From NCBI RefSeq assembly GCF_033568475.1, contig NW_027331840.1, forward strand, positions 682,001 through 746,000: 64,000 bases of DNA, read 5' to 3'. The notes under the pieces were generated by a model. The model did not search any database, was not told where the DNA came from, and saw only the letters and a list, made by a program, of their open reading frames with translations. Shown here one piece after another: positions 22,703-35,396 of this stretch; positions within the stretch are counted from its first letter, which is position 1; every line of letters begins with the position of its first letter. The stretch comes from Henckelia pumila. Lineage: Eukaryota; Streptophyta; Magnoliopsida; Lamiales; Gesneriaceae. A program made the translations under genes and the position numbers.

Positions 22703-23613
22703 TTTATTGGTATCAGAGCAATGCATGCAAGGGACTTAGGAAATTGATATTAAGACTTCTTGATTATCCTTGTAGGATTGATTGAGGCCTAGCGAAAGAA
22801 GATTTGGTTCTTCATTGCCGAGGTTTGCGGCATAAGTCTTTACTATAAGGAATGCAGCAGTGATGAGAACACCAGTAGTAGCATATCGATCGATATACTG
22901 ACTGCTGTGGACAGTTCATCATTCGATGCATTGGGATACTGATCGAAGAATATATGGATTCCAGCCAAGGAAGACTGGAAGAGAAGATCGAGTATATCGC
23001 GTCAGATACCTCTGAGGTCTTTTTGGAACGAATGGTGTTTAGTAATCCATGTGGTTCCAGTCCTCGAAGATTCTCCACTCGTAGTTGGAGAGATTGTCAG
23101 ATAGACCTTTACAGGGAATGCTTCGAGTGCCTAAGGCATGACAGGTTCCTAGCGTAAGGTATGTAAACTCGTGCAGAACATGGTTTTGCCGGTATTCTTG
23201 CATACATGCTTTTGTTAGGCATACGGGAAACTTCATGTTCAAAAGCATGATTCGGATACAAGAAGAACGCTGATGGTAGATCGCGAGCAAAATAAGTCAA
23301 CCGACATGCACTGACGCATAGCATAGCTGGTTAGCTATCACGTGCCATTTCTCCGGAGTTCTTCGCGGGAGGACATGTAGAGAGACTTGGACGGGAGTAT
23401 GCTTGTATCGATGCGTGTGTCGATGGGAAGCTTCATGCTCAAGGGACGAAGACAGGATTCGATGATTTTAAATACTGTATTGATGTATTTGTAAACAGTA
23501 TTTCAGTTGTAATGAATCATCAGAAATTGGTTGTATCATTTAAGTTATTGGATGTACATTTTGTTGTATTTTTGGAATACTGTAATATGTTACATAGGAT
23601 TTGAAAGAGTGGG
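22703..23613 (+). other. B internal region, left part, noncoding
   Basis: No open frame above 100 codons and no retroelement domain is recognisable. 'AGTGGG' precedes the next block and could be a purine tract of another element. Confidence 0.5.
22708..22719 (+). other. B primer binding site
   Basis: TGGTATCAGAGC, the usual site complementary to the 3' end of initiator tRNA-Met, five bases after the LTR. Confidence 0.9.
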
Positions 23614-25413
23614 TGCCCGGATAGCCAACTTGTGGCTTAGGGCTTTGATGACTCTTTATGTAAACAATCTTTTGTTTTAATATAATTTACACTTTTATCA
23701 TGGCATTGACTTTATCTTTCTTCATATTGTTATATCGTGATATACTATTGTTGTTTTGATAAAGACCTTGAATATACTATAGTGTATGTAAGATGTGGTA
23801 GCACATGGTGATGGCTATCATGAAACACAATCTTATAGTCACTGTATATTCTAAACTGTTCCTAGTCGATTGAGCCGTCCGATAATAAGGATAAGGATCG
23901 CTCGAGAGTGAGACTAGCATTTGCGATGCCGAGTACCGCGTTTCATTGGTATGGAACATAAAGATGTTCAAAGCATGAAAATGGATATTCATATGATGAA
24001 TATTCGAACAACCCTATTCGGACTTACCAAGTGGTTATCACTTATCGAGTGGATAAAGTCCGCGGTTTTGGTTGTACACCATTAGTCCTTATTACTTGAA
24101 ACATCATTGAGACTCTATATGCTAGTACTGTACTTTGACTCGTTTACCGACTCTGAGGGAGTCATCAGGTGTCGAGATTGGGTGCAGTTACAACACATAT
24201 AGGAGTCGATGCTTTGTTATCAAAGATTCTCCACATACTTGCGAGTGTGGATATCCTATGCGATATGAGGAGATATTAGTGTGACGAATCTCTGGCCAGA
24301 GTGCATGATGTGTTTTAGGTTAATGGGTTATCCTAGTAACACATGCGATGTCACTATTTGATCTTCAAGATGTTATGCATAGTTATCGAATCTCGAACGA
24401 CTCTCGATGCACCAATGGTTGTTGATTCGATCGGGATATATGGATGAAGGGACCGTACTGTACGCTAACCAAAATCTACTGGTTCTTGCAGGCACTATCA
24501 GTAATACCTAGGGAGTCATGGGGCGATGTTTCTAGACGCTCTTACCTTGATTCGATGGGTAAGTCGGAAATTGTTGTTCCGAGTCACAAGGAGTTGTGAG
24601 CCCACGGCTAGCTGTATTCCTGAACCATTGAGGGTTACACAAGTAATGGATTTCTAATCCCCGTTGAGATAGTTAAATTTAAAGAGTTAAATTTAATGAA
24701 CAAAGAAGTGGGACTTCTTAAATCAGAGTAGAAGAGTAAGATTTCCTAAAATGACATAGGGATGGGCATTTTTGGAAATCACTGAATTCGGATTCAGAAA
24801 ATTTATCTTGACTTTAAAAGATGCAGAAATGGTTTCTGTGTGCATTGGTGAAATTGGTTTATCAATCTGAGTCACGATGAATTTTATATTAATTTCTGAA
24901 TATGCAGGCTTTGCTTGTCAGGCTTTAACTTATGACTAATGGGCCCTAAGCTGTTAGCAGCCCACATTATAAATAAGTTATTGCAGTGCAGAAATTAGAC
25001 ACACAAGCTCACAATTTTCGAACCAAGGGTTTCGAAACCTCTTGTGGCCGCCGCCCCCTCTCTCTGTTCTCTCTGAAATCCAGCCTGTGAATTTTGAATT
25101 TGCAGTCTGGTTTAACGGATCAAATTCGTTAATTCTCTTCGTAGAAACTTCTGATAGACTTTCTAGTGCAGTCTGTCAGAGGGATTCGATTTCTGTTCGT
25201 GGACCTGATTGAAGAATTGTTCTTCCATCAGTTCCAGGGAGATACAACAAGAGCAGATTAAATTTTGTTGGTGTCCATAATCTCGATTCGAGATTCAAGG
25301 TAAAAATTAATTGTTATTTAATTTTTACACACACGATTTAATCGTAAAGTTTTGATACCCATGATATGAAATCGTTCCATATAAAATTTTTAAAACTTTC
25401 GCTGCACCGGGTA
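23614..25413. mobile_element. Copia-like LTR block
   Basis: An 1800-bp noncoding block that starts TGCCCGGATAGCC and ends CTGCACCGGGTA; the tips are inverted repeats with one mismatch (TGCCCGG/CCGGGTA). From memory its text resembles Copia LTRs common in some eudicots, for example GCACATGG and 'ggtatcagagcc'-type leaders after similar ends, but I cannot verify this. No TSD is visible. It directly precedes the truncated C LTR, with 18 bases between. Confidence 0.4.
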
Positions 25414-25431
25414 TCAATTCTGATTGATCTG

Positions 25432-26249
25432 ATAGAAAGCGGTAAATCATACATCATGCCATATAATAATGCCAAATAAATGCAACATATAAACATGTAT
25501 ACTCGCTGGCAATCTCAGTCAATGTGTACGTACCTCTAGGCTAGTTCAAGTAAGTAGATCCTAGGTTCCAAGCCTATATTCAAAAGTTCACCGTATCACT
25601 ACACAAGTTCTATAAGCCTTAACTAAGCTAATAAGTACTCCCAAAACTTAAATAGATTCCCGGACCATACCTTCGTCCGTAGTAGGCCCTTTGAAGACGC
25701 TAGTCCTGAATGACTATAACCTCACCGTGGTTATTTCAGAACCTCACTATTAACCGATAGGGCCCTCAAGTGTATATCTCACACTATATAACTGAAGAAG
25801 GAAACTCGGGAATTCGTATTTCAAAACTGAAGCAAATGAGCCCTATTTATAGCCAAAAATCTCGGCAACGATCGGAACCACCGATCTTGGGATCGGAGCT
25901 TCCGATTCCAGCTCATTCTGTGCATGTCTGACACGTCGGGATCGGAACTTCCGATCTCATCCCTGATGAACACTTGTCTAAACACGCGGCTGAGTCATTG
26001 AGCATTGCTGGCTGGCAGAGATCGGAACCTCCGTTCCTGATCGGAACGTCCGATCTCCGTGCATCCGATTGGCTTCCGAAGTGGTCAGGATCGGAGCTTC
26101 CGAACTGGGATCGGAGCTTCCGATCTGGCCCAAAGTCAAAAGCCCAACTTTCGCTTCCGAAGTCCAATAACACTCCAAAATTGATTAATTACCAACCCTT
26201 AATCATGTTTAACATATTATTATCTTAAAATGGGTTCCGGGTTACTACA
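25432..26249 (-). mobile_element. C 3' LTR, truncated (818 bp)
   Basis: Homologous to 31568-32405. It contains the TATA box (25845-25852, minus strand) and a palindromic module array (25870-26125), but has one module fewer than the 5' LTR. A purine tract (26250-26260, GGTGGGGAGAA on the minus strand) borders it. Confidence 0.9.
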
Positions 26250-26368
26250 TTCTCCCCACCTTTAGATATTTCGTCCGCGAAATAACATCTAAAGATAAAT
26301 CAAGATAACAACATGAAACTTCAAACCATGTTTTATTACAACAACAGTAATTACATCTTACATGGTAA

Positions 26369-29300
26369 TCAATAATACAAAGCAAACAACTCAGGATATT
26401 CCGCTCGCATACGGCTCTCAGTTTCCCAAGTTGCTTCTTCAACGCCTCGGCGCTGCCACTGTACCATCACAAGTGGTATAGTCTTGTTTCGAAGAACTTT
26501 CTCCTTCCTGTCTAGGATACAGATTGGTCGTTCAATAAAAGACAGATCTGGCTCTAGCTGAATATCCGTAGACTGAATCACATGAGATTCATCAGCTATG
26601 TACTGTCGAAGCAACGACACATGAAAAACATTGTGTATACTGGAAAGAGATGGCGGTAAAGCCAAACTATAAGCAATATCTCCGATCTTCTCCAAGATCT
26701 GGAAAGGCCCAATGTAACGAGGAGATAACTTGCCTTTCACACCGAATCTCATCACCTTCCTGAAAGGTGACACTCGCAGAAAAACATATTCACCAGGCTC
26801 AAACTGAAGTGGCCTGCGGCGAATATTCGCATAACTGGCTTGTCTATCTTGAGCAACTTTGATCCTATGCTTGATCAAATCTACCTTGTCTACAATCTGC
26901 TGCACCAATTCAAGACCCTCGACTTTCCGTTCCCCGACTTCATCCCAGAATAACGGAGTACGACACCGTCGACCATACAGTGCCTCGAAAGGTGCCATAT
27001 CAATACTACGATGATAACTGTTATTGTAGGCAAATTCGATCAAAGGTAACTGATCCTGCCAAGATAAGCCAAAATCCATGACAGACGAACGTAGCATATC
27101 CTCCAGCGTACGAATAGTGCGCTCCGACTGCCCGTCAGTCTCCGGATGATACGCAGTGCTTAAACTCAGAGTGGTACCCAACGCCTGCTGAAAACTACCC
27201 CAGAAACGTGAGGTAAATCGCGGATCTCTATCACTTACAATACTCACTGGAATCCCATGTAATCGCACAATCTCCTGAATATATAAGCGTGCCATGCGAT
27301 CATAAGAATACTCCCGGTTATAAGGAATAAAGTGTGCTGATTTCGTCAAACGGTCAACGACAACCCAGATAGCATCACACTGACGTGACGTCATAGGCAA
27401 GTGGGTAACAAAATCCATAGTCAAGTGCTCCCACTTCCATTCGGGAATCTCAAGATTCTGCAGTAATCCACCTGGTCGTCGATGTTCAGCCTTGACCTGT
27501 TGACAAACCAAACATCTCGAAACAAATTGATACACACTTCGCTTCATTCCCTTCCACCAGAATCTAGTTCGCAAGTCCTTATACATTTTCATACTTCCAG
27601 GATGAACTGATAATCGACTCCTGTGAGCTTGAGATAGAATATCGTTCCTGAGCTCCGCAATATTAGGTACAACCACTCGATTAGATAAGCACAATAAACC
27701 ATCTGCCTGAAAATGGAATCCAGATGTATTAACTTCATTGGCGAGACGTGCCAATCGCTGAGTCGTAACATCAGATATCTGAGCATCTCTGATCCGAGAA
27801 TACAATGCTGGCTCAGATAGAATAGTATACAAACGAATCTCATTCCTCCCTTTCTTGTGCTTGAGCGTAAAACTCAATGAACAGCACTCTTGAATCATAT
27901 GAGATATTTCATTAGTTTGAAGTGCAGAAAATCTCACCTGCCGACTCAAGGCATCAACAGTAAGATTAGCAGAACCTGGATGATATTTGATTTCACAATC
28001 ATAATCCTTCAGAAGATCCATCCAGCGTCTCTGTCGCATATTCAACTCAGCCTGAGTGAATAAATACTTCAAACTCTTATGATCCGTAAAAATCTCAAAT
28101 TTCTCGCCATAAAGATAATGTCTCCAAATCTTGAGCGCAAATACAATGGCGGCTAACTCGAGATCATGCACTGGATAATTATTTTCATGCGTCTTCAACT
28201 GTCGAGAAGCATAGGCAATAACATGTCCATACTGTGTCAAAACACATCCTAACCCCTGACCAGAGGCATCAGTATAAACAACATAACCTCCTGATCCAGA
28301 AGGTAGAGCTAGCACAGGTGCAGTAGTAAGACGTCTACGCAGCTCGTGAAATGACTCCTCACAATCCGAGGACCAAATGAAGGTAACATCTTTCCGAGTA
28401 AGCTGAGTCAAAGGCCTGGCCAACTGTGAAAAATTCGCGATGAACCGACGGTAATATCCCGCTAGACCCAAGAAACTACGAATCTCAGCAACCGTCGTCG
28501 GACGAGACCAGTTCAGCACTGCCTCTATCTTACTAGGATCAACATATATCCCTTCACTAGAAATCACATGACCGAGAAACACTACCCGATCAAGCCAAAA
28601 TTCACACTTGCTCAATTTCGCATACAACTGCTTATCTCGTAACATCTGTAACACAATCCTCAGATGCTGTGCATGCTCATCCTTGTCATGAGAATAGACA
28701 AGAATATCATCAATGAAGACGATGACAAATCTATCCAGATATTCTCGAAATACCTGATTCATCAGATTCATAAAGACTGCCGGTGCATTCGTCAAACCGA
28801 ATGGCATCACCAGAAACTCATAATGCCCGTATCTGATCCTGAAAGCAGTCGTAGATATATCTGAGTCTCGTACCCCCATCTGGTGGTAACCCGATCTCAG
28901 ATCTATCTTCGAATAAACAGAAGTACCCTGTAGCTGATCGAACAGATCATCAATCCGCGGCAAAGGATACTTATTCTTGATGGTGACACGATTCAACTGC
29001 CTGTAATCAATACATAATCGCATCGATCCATCCTTCTTCTTGACAAATAACACAGGTGCTCCCCACGGAGAAACACTCGGACGAATATATCCCTTATCAA
29101 GCAGATCCTGTAACTGCTGTTTCAATTCCCTCATTTCTGACGGTGCTAGATGATAAGGTGCTCGGGATATAGGCGTCGTTCCTGGTACTAGATCAATACC
29201 AAATTCAACCTCTCGAACCGGAGGAAAACCAGGAATCTCGTCAGGGAATACGTCAGGAAACTCGCTGACAATCGGTAGCTGAGCAATACCCGTACTACTC

Positions 29301-30439
29301 ATGGACATATCAACTGCATAGATAAGGTAGCCCTCCCCACCGGACTCCAAGACATGACATGCCTTCAGAGCCGAAACAAGTGGCATCGGAGGTCGCGCAC
29401 CCTCACCATAAAAATACCAGCTATCACCCTCAACGGGATGAAACTGTACCAGACGCTGATAACAATCCACAGTAGCGTGATACAAAGTCAGCATATCTAT
29501 TCCCAATATACAGTCAAAATCTGTCATCGCTAATATCATCAAATTAGCCAATAACACATTACCCTCAAACTCCAGAAGGCAACCCATCACCAGATGCTTA
29601 GTTACTACCTCCTGCTCCAACGGAGTAGATACAACTAAATCCATATCTAATGATACATAAGGTAATCTATGTCTCTTAACGAAGCGACTAGAAATAAAGG
29701 AATGCGATGCTCCAGTATCAATTAACACAAGTGCAGGAATACCACATAACAAGAAGTTACCTGCCAACATGCGATCGCTTCCCTCAGTAGCCTGCTCCTG
29801 AGACAGAGCAAATACCTGCCCTTGAGTCTGGGGACGAAAACTAGAAGAACTCTGTGGTGCTGGCTGCTGACGTGGAAAAGTAGAAACCTGAGATCCAACC
29901 TGGGATCCCGATCCACTAGCAGAACCCATGCGCTGAGGACAATCTCTCCGCAGATGTTCCTGCCGACCACAAATATAACACGCCCCAGTAGCTCTCCGAC
30001 AAGAAGCTGCAGGATGCTTACCACCACAGTGGCTACAAAACTCCTCCTTCTTTTTCTTCTTCCCAAAGCGGAAAATACCTCGTGAACCACGAGAACCAGA
30101 CGAAGTACTAGGAGTAGAAAAAGACGTAGGTACAGATGGCACAACAGATTGAGCTCGAGGCTCAACAAATCCACTAGGCTGTGCTGGCATCATCAGCTGT
30201 CCACGCCTGTTGCTGGTCTCCACAAGACGGCAACGGTTCACCAAAGTCTCATAAGACACCGGGTCATCACATACGACAACCTGTGCGTAGATATCTTGGT
30301 TCAGGCCTTGCAGAAAGATATCATACTTCGACGCATCACTCGCATTAATATGAGGACTGAAAGGTAGCAGATCAAGAAATCGCTGCTGATACTGATCAAT
30401 AGTCATTGATCCTTGCCTCAAAGTAAGCAACTCCATAGA
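26369..30439 (-). CDS. pol: C pol with gag C-terminus: nucleocapsid, protease, RT, RNase H, integrase, chromodomain
   Basis: One uninterrupted frame of about 1356 codons continues from gag after a TGA. Residues counted from 30436: zinc knuckle [14 protein letters not shown] at 153-166; protease [12 protein letters not shown] at 238-249; RT with LCIDYRQLN (474) and FIDDIL (574-579); RNase H with YTDASG (721), HDLELAA and TDHKSL; integrase HHCC (H938, H945, C975, C978) and D1008, D1069, E1105 with 35 residues between the last two. The C-terminal 40 residues ([16 protein letters not shown]) resemble the chromodomain tail of Tekay chromoviruses, thought to guide integration to heterochromatin. 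All listed catalytic residues are present, making this the best-kept polyprotein here. Confidence 0.95.
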   Translation of the reverse strand, partial: SMELLTLRQGSMTIDQYQQRFLDLLPFSPHINASDASKYDIFLQGLNQDIYAQVVVCDDPVSYETLVNRCRLVETSNRRGQLMMPAQPSGFVEPRAQSVVPSVPTSFSTPSTSSGSRGSRGIFRFGKKKKKEEFCSHCGGKHPAASCRRATGACYICGRQEHLRRDCPQRMGSASGSGSQVGSQVSTFPRQQPAPQSSSSFRPQTQGQVFALSQEQATEGSDRMLAGNFLLCGIPALVLIDTGASHSFISSRFVKRHRLPYVSLDMDLVVSTPLEQEVVTKHLVMGCLLEFEGNVLLANLMILAMTDFDCILGIDMLTLYHATVDCYQRLVQFHPVEGDSWYFYGEGARPPMPLVSALKACHVLESGGEGYLIYAVDMSMSSTGIAQLPIVSEFPDVFPDEIPGFPPVREVEFGIDLVPGTTPISRAPYHLAPSEMRELKQQLQDLLDKGYIRPSVSPWGAPVLFVKKKDGSMRLCIDYRQLNRVTIKNKYPLPRIDDLFDQLQGTSVYSKIDLRSGYHQMGVRDSDISTTAFRIRYGHYEFLVMPFGLTNAPAVFMNLMNQVFREYLDRFVIVFIDDILVYSHDKDEHAQHLRIVLQMLRDKQLYAKLSKCEFWLDRVVFLGHVISSEGIYVDPSKIEAVLNWSRPTTVAEIRSFLGLAGYYRRFIANFSQLARPLTQLTRKDVTFIWSSDCEESFHELRRRLTTAPVLALPSGSGGYVVYTDASGQGLGCVLTQYGHVIAYASRQLKTHENNYPVHDLELAAIVFALKIWRHYLYGEKFEIFTDHKSLKYLFTQAELNMRQRRWMDLLKDYDCEIKYHPGSANLTVDALSRQVRFSALQTNEISHMIQECCSLSFTLKHKKGRNEIRLYTILSEPALYSRIRDAQISDVTTQRLARLANEVNTSGFHFQADGLLCLSNRVVVPNIAELRNDILSQAHRSRLSVHPGSMKMYKDLRTRFWWKGMKRSVYQFVSRCLVCQQVKAEHRRPGGLLQNLEIPEWKWEHLTMDFVTHLPMTSRQCDAIWVVVDRLTKSAHFIPYNREYSYDRMARLYIQEIVRLHGIPVSIVSDRDPRFTSRFWGSFQQALGTTLSLSTAYHPETDGQSERTIRTLEDMLRSSVMDFGLSWQDQLPLIEFAYNNSYHRSIDMAPFEALYGRRCRTPLFWDEVGERKVEGLELVQQIVDKVDLIKHRIKVAQDRQASYANIRRRPLQFEPGEYVFLRVSPFRKVMRFGVKGKLSPRYIGPFQILEKIGDIAYSLALPPSLSSIHNVFHVSLLRQYIADESHVIQSTDIQLEPDLSFIERPICILDRKEKVLRNKTIPLVMVQWQRRGVEEATWETESRMRAEYPELFALYY

Positions 30440-30832
30440 TCATGCTTGGCGAACAGCCGGAGGAAAATATAATTTCTGAAACTCCCGACAGAAATCTTCC
30501 CAAGTCACCAGTCCTCTCTCAGTGCATGCCTGAGCAACTTTGGCATCCCACCAAAAACGTGCTCTATCCTCTAGAACGAATTCTAGAACTTCCAATTTCT
30601 GCTCCTCGGTACACTCGAAAGCTCGAAACGTACTCTCGAGTTTCGACATCCAACTCCTCGCCTGTTCAGGATTCTCGCCTCCCACCAAGGGTTTCGGTCC
30701 TACCTGCATAAAATTTTTAATCGTATAGCGACGTCGACCCTCATGAGGACATTGTCGATCATCCTGATGCTGATGGCGACGATGATGATGACCACCTCCA
30801 TGGCCAACACTACCGTGACTTTCGTCAGCCAT
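30440..30832 (-). pseudogene. gag: C gag N-terminal part, ended by a single TGA
   Basis: The ATG at 30832 (MADESHGSVG) starts a histidine-rich segment followed by the capsid domain (SWMSKLESTFRAF, ARFWWDAKVAQ). The TGA at 30440-30442 interrupts after VRQA. The sister copy D has an arginine codon (CGA) there, so this is a C-to-T change. The frame also stays open upstream of the ATG to 30901; TTCTTTTCAG before GATATG looks like a 3' splice site. Confidence 0.88.
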
Positions 30833-30925
30833 ATCCTGAAAAGAATTGCACATTAAAATCCCAAATGCGCAAGAATTACTCAAGACTAAACTAAATCCCA
30901 AGTACTAATCCCAAAATCTATGCAT

Positions 30926-30937
30926 GCTCTGATACCA
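30926..30937 (-). other. C primer binding site
   Basis: TGGTATCAGAGC on the minus strand, complementary to initiator tRNA-Met, four bases from the 5' LTR. Confidence 0.9.
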
Positions 30938-30941
30938 AAAA

Positions 30942-32405
30942 TGTAGTGACCCTGCATGGAATCACCTACTAACTGGCAACTAATAGCATGCATTAAACTT
31001 AATAAAGCATAATACTAAACAGAGTAAAAATGTGCGGAAACTAAACCATAATTTACATATCAGCTTATTTATAAAATCCAGGCTTAATTCTGTAGTGATA
31101 CAACCATATCGAAATTGATAAAAGTGAACAGTATACAGCTAACAAATCATGCTGTATAATAAACTTCTCAAGACTCCTGCTCTCTAGTCCTGCCTTGAAC
31201 CACCAGCCCCGTCCATCCTGCGACCTGCCCCATAGAATAGGGTGTCCAAGATAACAACTAGGACGTGAGCGCTAACGCCCAGTACATAAACATGAGTAAA
31301 CATATGTATATAATGCATGCAACATGATGTCTGGTAAAGATCATCTGAAAAGTCATGCTCAGAACCGGCGCCACATGAGTGCTACCACCGCACGGATCAA
31401 CCTCTGGGTGCAACCACACTCGTCTAGTACACCAGAGTAGACAGACATAAATGCCCCCGCCGTCGCGGTACTCTCAGTGACAGACTATCGAGTATAGAGC
31501 TGAGCGGCTCTATAATCAGGTATCATAAGGAATAGGCTCAACGTGTATATGCACATGACATATGAGTATAGAAAGCGGTAAATCATACATCATGCCATAT
31601 AATAATGCCAAATAAATGCAACATATAAACATGTATACTCGCTGGCAATCTCAGTCAATGTGTACGTACCTCTAGGCTAGTTCAAGTAAGCAGATCCTAG
31701 ATTCCAAGCCTATATTCAAAAGTTCACCGTATCACTACACAAGTTCTATAAGCCTTAACTAAGCTAATAAGTACTCCCAAAACTTAAATAGATTCCCGGA
31801 CCATACCTTCGTCCGTAGTAGGCCCTTTGAAGACGCTAGTCCTGAATGACTATAACCTCACCGTGGTTATTTCAGAACCTTACTATTAACCGATAGGGCC
31901 CTCAAGTGTATATCTCACACTATATAACTGAAGAAGGAAACTTGGGAATTCGTATTTCAAAACTGAAGCAAATGAGCCCTATTTATAGCCAAAAATCTCG
32001 GCAACGATCGGAACCACCGATCTCGGGATCGGAGCTTCCGATTCCAGCTCATTCTGTGCATGTCTGACACGTCGGGATCGGAACCACCGTTCCGGGATCG
32101 GAACTTCCGATCTCATCCCTGATCAACACTTGTCAAAACACGCGGCTGAGTCATTGAGCATTGCTGGCTGGCAGAGATCGGAACCTCCGTTCCTGATCGG
32201 AACGTCCGATCTCCGTGCATCCGATTGGCTTCCGAAGTGGTCAGGATCAGAGCTTCCGAACTGGGATCGGAGCTTCCGATCTGGCCCAAAGTCAAAAGCC
32301 CAACTTTCGCTTCCGAAGTCCAATAACACTCCGAAATTGATTAATTACCAACCCTTAATCATGTTTAACATATTATTATCTTAAAATGGGTTCCGGGTTA
32401 CTACA
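30942..32405 (-). mobile_element. C 5' LTR (1464 bp)
   Basis: The ends on the minus strand are TGTAGTAACCC...GGGTCACTACA. TATA box at 31981-31988 (minus strand). A palindromic array lies at 32006-32282, upstream of TATA in the element's direction. Confidence 0.93.
32006..32282. repeat. Palindromic module array, C 5' LTR
   Basis: About eight modules of the GATCGGA(A/G)C..CCGATC type, some degenerate (CCGTTCC ends), between the LTR start and its TATA box. The counterpart array in the truncated LTR (25870-26125) lacks one module of 20 bp. Confidence 0.85.
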
Positions 32406-33942
32406 GATATAGCAATTCAAGTGCATTTAGGAAATTCTTTAGTCGCTAATGGATCTCCAGGAATGCGGGAATCGAGACTTTTGGATTCTGCGGATCACGA
32501 AAGTGGTCATTAGTTTGCTTTGTGATCGTATTGGCTGGAAACGTTACTTTGGCTACCAGTGACGGATTTCGATATGAGAATTGCTTGGTGATTAGCAATG
32601 ATTTATCCAGTTTTGTGGAAATATGATTCAGTGATTGTCCCAGGATTGTCAGTGGACGATTTTGGAGACTGTTAGTCGAAATTATCAGTTTGGGTGCTTC
32701 CAGCAGATTTCTTGAGATTTGTTCTTGAGAGGTAATTCGACAAGTGTTTATGGATTTCAATGAGCATTAGCATGATAGCATTAGTTATTCATGGGATGAG
32801 GCAGCAGCTGAGACTTGTGTTTCTGAGTCTGGAGGAATTGTTGTCACTGATATCTCAGTGCGTTCTGATATTATGTGTCATTGAAAGGATTAGATAACGT
32901 GATTGCCATTCGTATTGATAGATTCTGTGCGGGATCGCGGTGAATCAGTTTGGTTATCCTCGTTAGGGAGCCAAGGTTTGGTTATCTGGAACATGATTAA
33001 CCAGAATCATTTTCGTCGATACTATCTCTAGTTCCGAGATAGAAGTAAACATCTGATATAGGATACTACTGCTGAGGATGGTGTTGGTCCATCTGGGAGT
33101 TTCAGCATGATGTTAGTGAATTTCGAGACGACGACCTCGAAGAATGCTTTTGGACAAGAAATTGTGTATAAGGATATTATCACAATTGGGTTTAGTAATC
33201 TTTGTTTGCTAGTTGTTGTTCTTTGGGAACATTCGTTGGTAAATGGCAGGGTGAGTACTGAAAGTACGTACTATGACGCCAGGAATTGTCAGGATTTTGT
33301 TGTTATCCATGGCAGGATGACTAATGTAATCGAGTAGATGCTATCTACGATAGCGAGATTCGGAGCAAGGTTTATCGCAATCAGTCTGAGGATTTCTGGT
33401 AGTTAGAGTCGTGTGCAGTGGTGCGATTGCTCTGCGAGCGGGTGGCAGGTAGTTGTCATTCTATTCGCATAAGGTACTGTTTTTAAAAAAAAGACATCTA
33501 GGATTTGACCGAGAGTTGAATCTAGATCGTTTGTTTAGAGCTTTTTCGATAACATCAAGAGATGAGATGTTACCGTTAGACCAGTGAAATACAATGTGTT
33601 GTATCTTGTTCTCTAGTTGGGATGCGATGGAGTTCGTACATGTCTAGAGATAGCTGCTGATTTAGTTACGATCTTAGCAAGGGTGTCATCGCTAAGATTT
33701 GTAGGCAGTGTGACTGATTCAATTGGCAATTTGGACCGAAGGTGACGTGTTGTTGAGGTTATCGATGGATAACTGACGATAGTCAATAGTGTTACACTAT
33801 TTTATCAAGGATTGGGTCTGTCGAAGGTTATTCGACCCAATATTTTGAACCGAAACTATTGCTGAATTGGACAAGTGGTTTATACTACATTCCGAGGTTT
33901 ACCTTAGATTTCGAGGACGAAATCCTTTTAAGGTGGTGGGAA
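32406..33942 (+). other. B internal region, right part, noncoding, with polypurine tract
   Basis: No coding frame above 80 codons and no recognised domain. The end resembles chromovirus 3' regions (GATTTCGAGGACGAAATCC), then the purine tract AAGGTGGTGGGAA (33930-33942) directly before the 3' LTR. Confidence 0.7.
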
Positions 33943-35391
33943 TGTAGTGACCCGTATCCAAAACTAGTGATTAATGAGTAATTAATCTTATAATCATGTC
34001 GAAATTAAGTAAAACATGATTAAGGAAATTCCAGAAGGATTAACGGAGTCCAGAAATGGATCCAGGACACTCGAAAATGGCTTAGAGGGTTTCATGACTC
34101 GAGTGGGATCGGAACCACCGATCCAGGATCGGAGCCTCCGATCTTGGTAAGTTCGGAACCACATCGGAAGCAGGGAGATCGGAACGTCCGATCAGGATCG
34201 GAGCTTCCGATGGTTGTCGGTGACAGGTGTGTGGTTGCATGTGGACCGAATTGACACGTAACGAAGCTTCCGATCTACACGTTCGGAGCTTCCGATCGTT
34301 GGCTATAAATATGAGGTCTGAGCTCCTCATTTTTTGCCAATTCCGAATTCTCTCCTTCACCCACGTGGCTCTATTTTAGGGCTTTGGGTACTCTTATTTT
34401 AGAGTTGGAGTAGAATATTTGTTGTAGTATAGTCAGACAGTATTTGACATAGTAGCTGAGCAGTACTCGTTTAGCGGAGCAGTGCTCGAGGCTGTGGAGC
34501 TGCAGCAGGGGTGTGCCCCTAGTTGCGGGATAGTCGCCATCAGTGGGCTGACGACGGACGCAGGTATAGCTATGGTCTCCTTAAATTATTTAGGAGTATG
34601 CAATAGCTTAGTTAAGACTTTTAGAGCTTATTGATTGATGCATGGATATTTTCATTTTAGACTTGTTGATAGGCTTGGAACCTAGAGTGGGACTACTAGG
34701 ACTGCCTTAGAAAGGTACGTAAGTACTGACTGAGATTGCCAGCGGATATGCGTGCTTATATGTTGCATTAATGTGTTTGCATGTTATTATTGTTATGCGG
34801 CATGTGCATATCATCTTGTGCCTGTACATCAGTATATCTTTTGAGATGAGCCAGTTAGGGTTACTCAGCCCTGTTGGACGTTTTGATATCGAGTACCCTT
34901 AGGTACTGATATCTAGAGGACTCCGTGGTCCGTGTCCGTTATTCGAGAATGAGTGGTCGCACACAGTGGTTAGCTACCCCGATGTGACGAGCTTATATCC
35001 CAGGCGCCAGTCTGAGCAGTTTGTATACAGTTATCCCAGATATGGATACCCTGTCATTTGCATGCATCATATTTGTATGTTTATCCGTGCTTTCGTATTG
35101 AGCTTAGAGCTCACGTCCAGTATTTTCTGTATATTTGGACACCCTATTCGACGGGGCAGGTGGAGGTGAAGGTTTGAGCATCAGGAGCTTGGAGTAGCCC
35201 GTGACCTTGAAGACTGCAGGATTAGCTGTAGGTTTTTATTTAAATTCAATTGGGTTGTTTAATCGAGCTTGTTTAGTCGGTTGTATTCTGCCGGTCTGTT
35301 TATATTTAAGACTTCCGCAGCGATTTATTTAATGCATGCTTAATTATGCTCTTAACTCTATTAGGTAGTGGATCCGGGATGGGTCGCTACA
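33943..35391 (+). mobile_element. B 3' LTR (1449 bp)
   Basis: TATA box at 34303-34311, palindromic array 34107-34297. It contains an 85-bp stretch (34201-34285) absent from the 5' LTR. Confidence 0.93.
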
Positions 35392-35396
35392 CTTTA

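Larger units (their letters stand above)
25432..32405 (-). mobile_element. Tekay-like chromovirus C, 3' LTR truncated
   Basis: It reads on the minus strand: 5' LTR 30942-32405, PBS, gag-pol, purine tract, 3' LTR 25432-26249. The 3' LTR lacks its last 626 bp, compared with the 5' LTR. The gag-pol polyprotein ends in a chromodomain-like tail typical of the Tekay/Del lineage. It is inserted in B in opposite orientation; the right flank is GATAT, and the left TSD is lost with the truncation. Confidence 0.9.
21339..35391 (+). mobile_element. LTR retrotransposon B, noncoding, hosts C
   Basis: The ends TGTAGTGACCC...GGGTCGCTACA are inverted, and CTTTA is duplicated at 21334-21338 and 35392-35396. 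The 5' LTR is followed by a tRNA-Met-type PBS and the 3' LTR is preceded by a purine tract, so B reads on the plus strand. After removing C and the Copia-like block, the internal region is about 2.4 kb with no gag or pol recognised. It is best called a non-autonomous, LARD-like element. Its LTRs share motifs and layout with those of C and D, which suggests it used a Tekay-like partner. Confidence 0.9.

Noticed and set aside
22708-22719. tRNA gene fragment
   Set aside because: TGGTATCAGAGC is a retroelement primer binding site, adjacent to an LTR. No cloverleaf surrounds it.
25974-26228. Open frames inside LTR palindromic arrays (also 32130-32384, 43387-43674, 49605-49805)
   Set aside because: Their translation follows the repeated GATCGG modules, and both strands are open. 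They are not genes.
29722-30174. 150-codon minus-strand frame overlapping C gag-pol, and similar frames in D
   Set aside because: Shadow of the gag-pol frame in another register, leucine-rich without domains.
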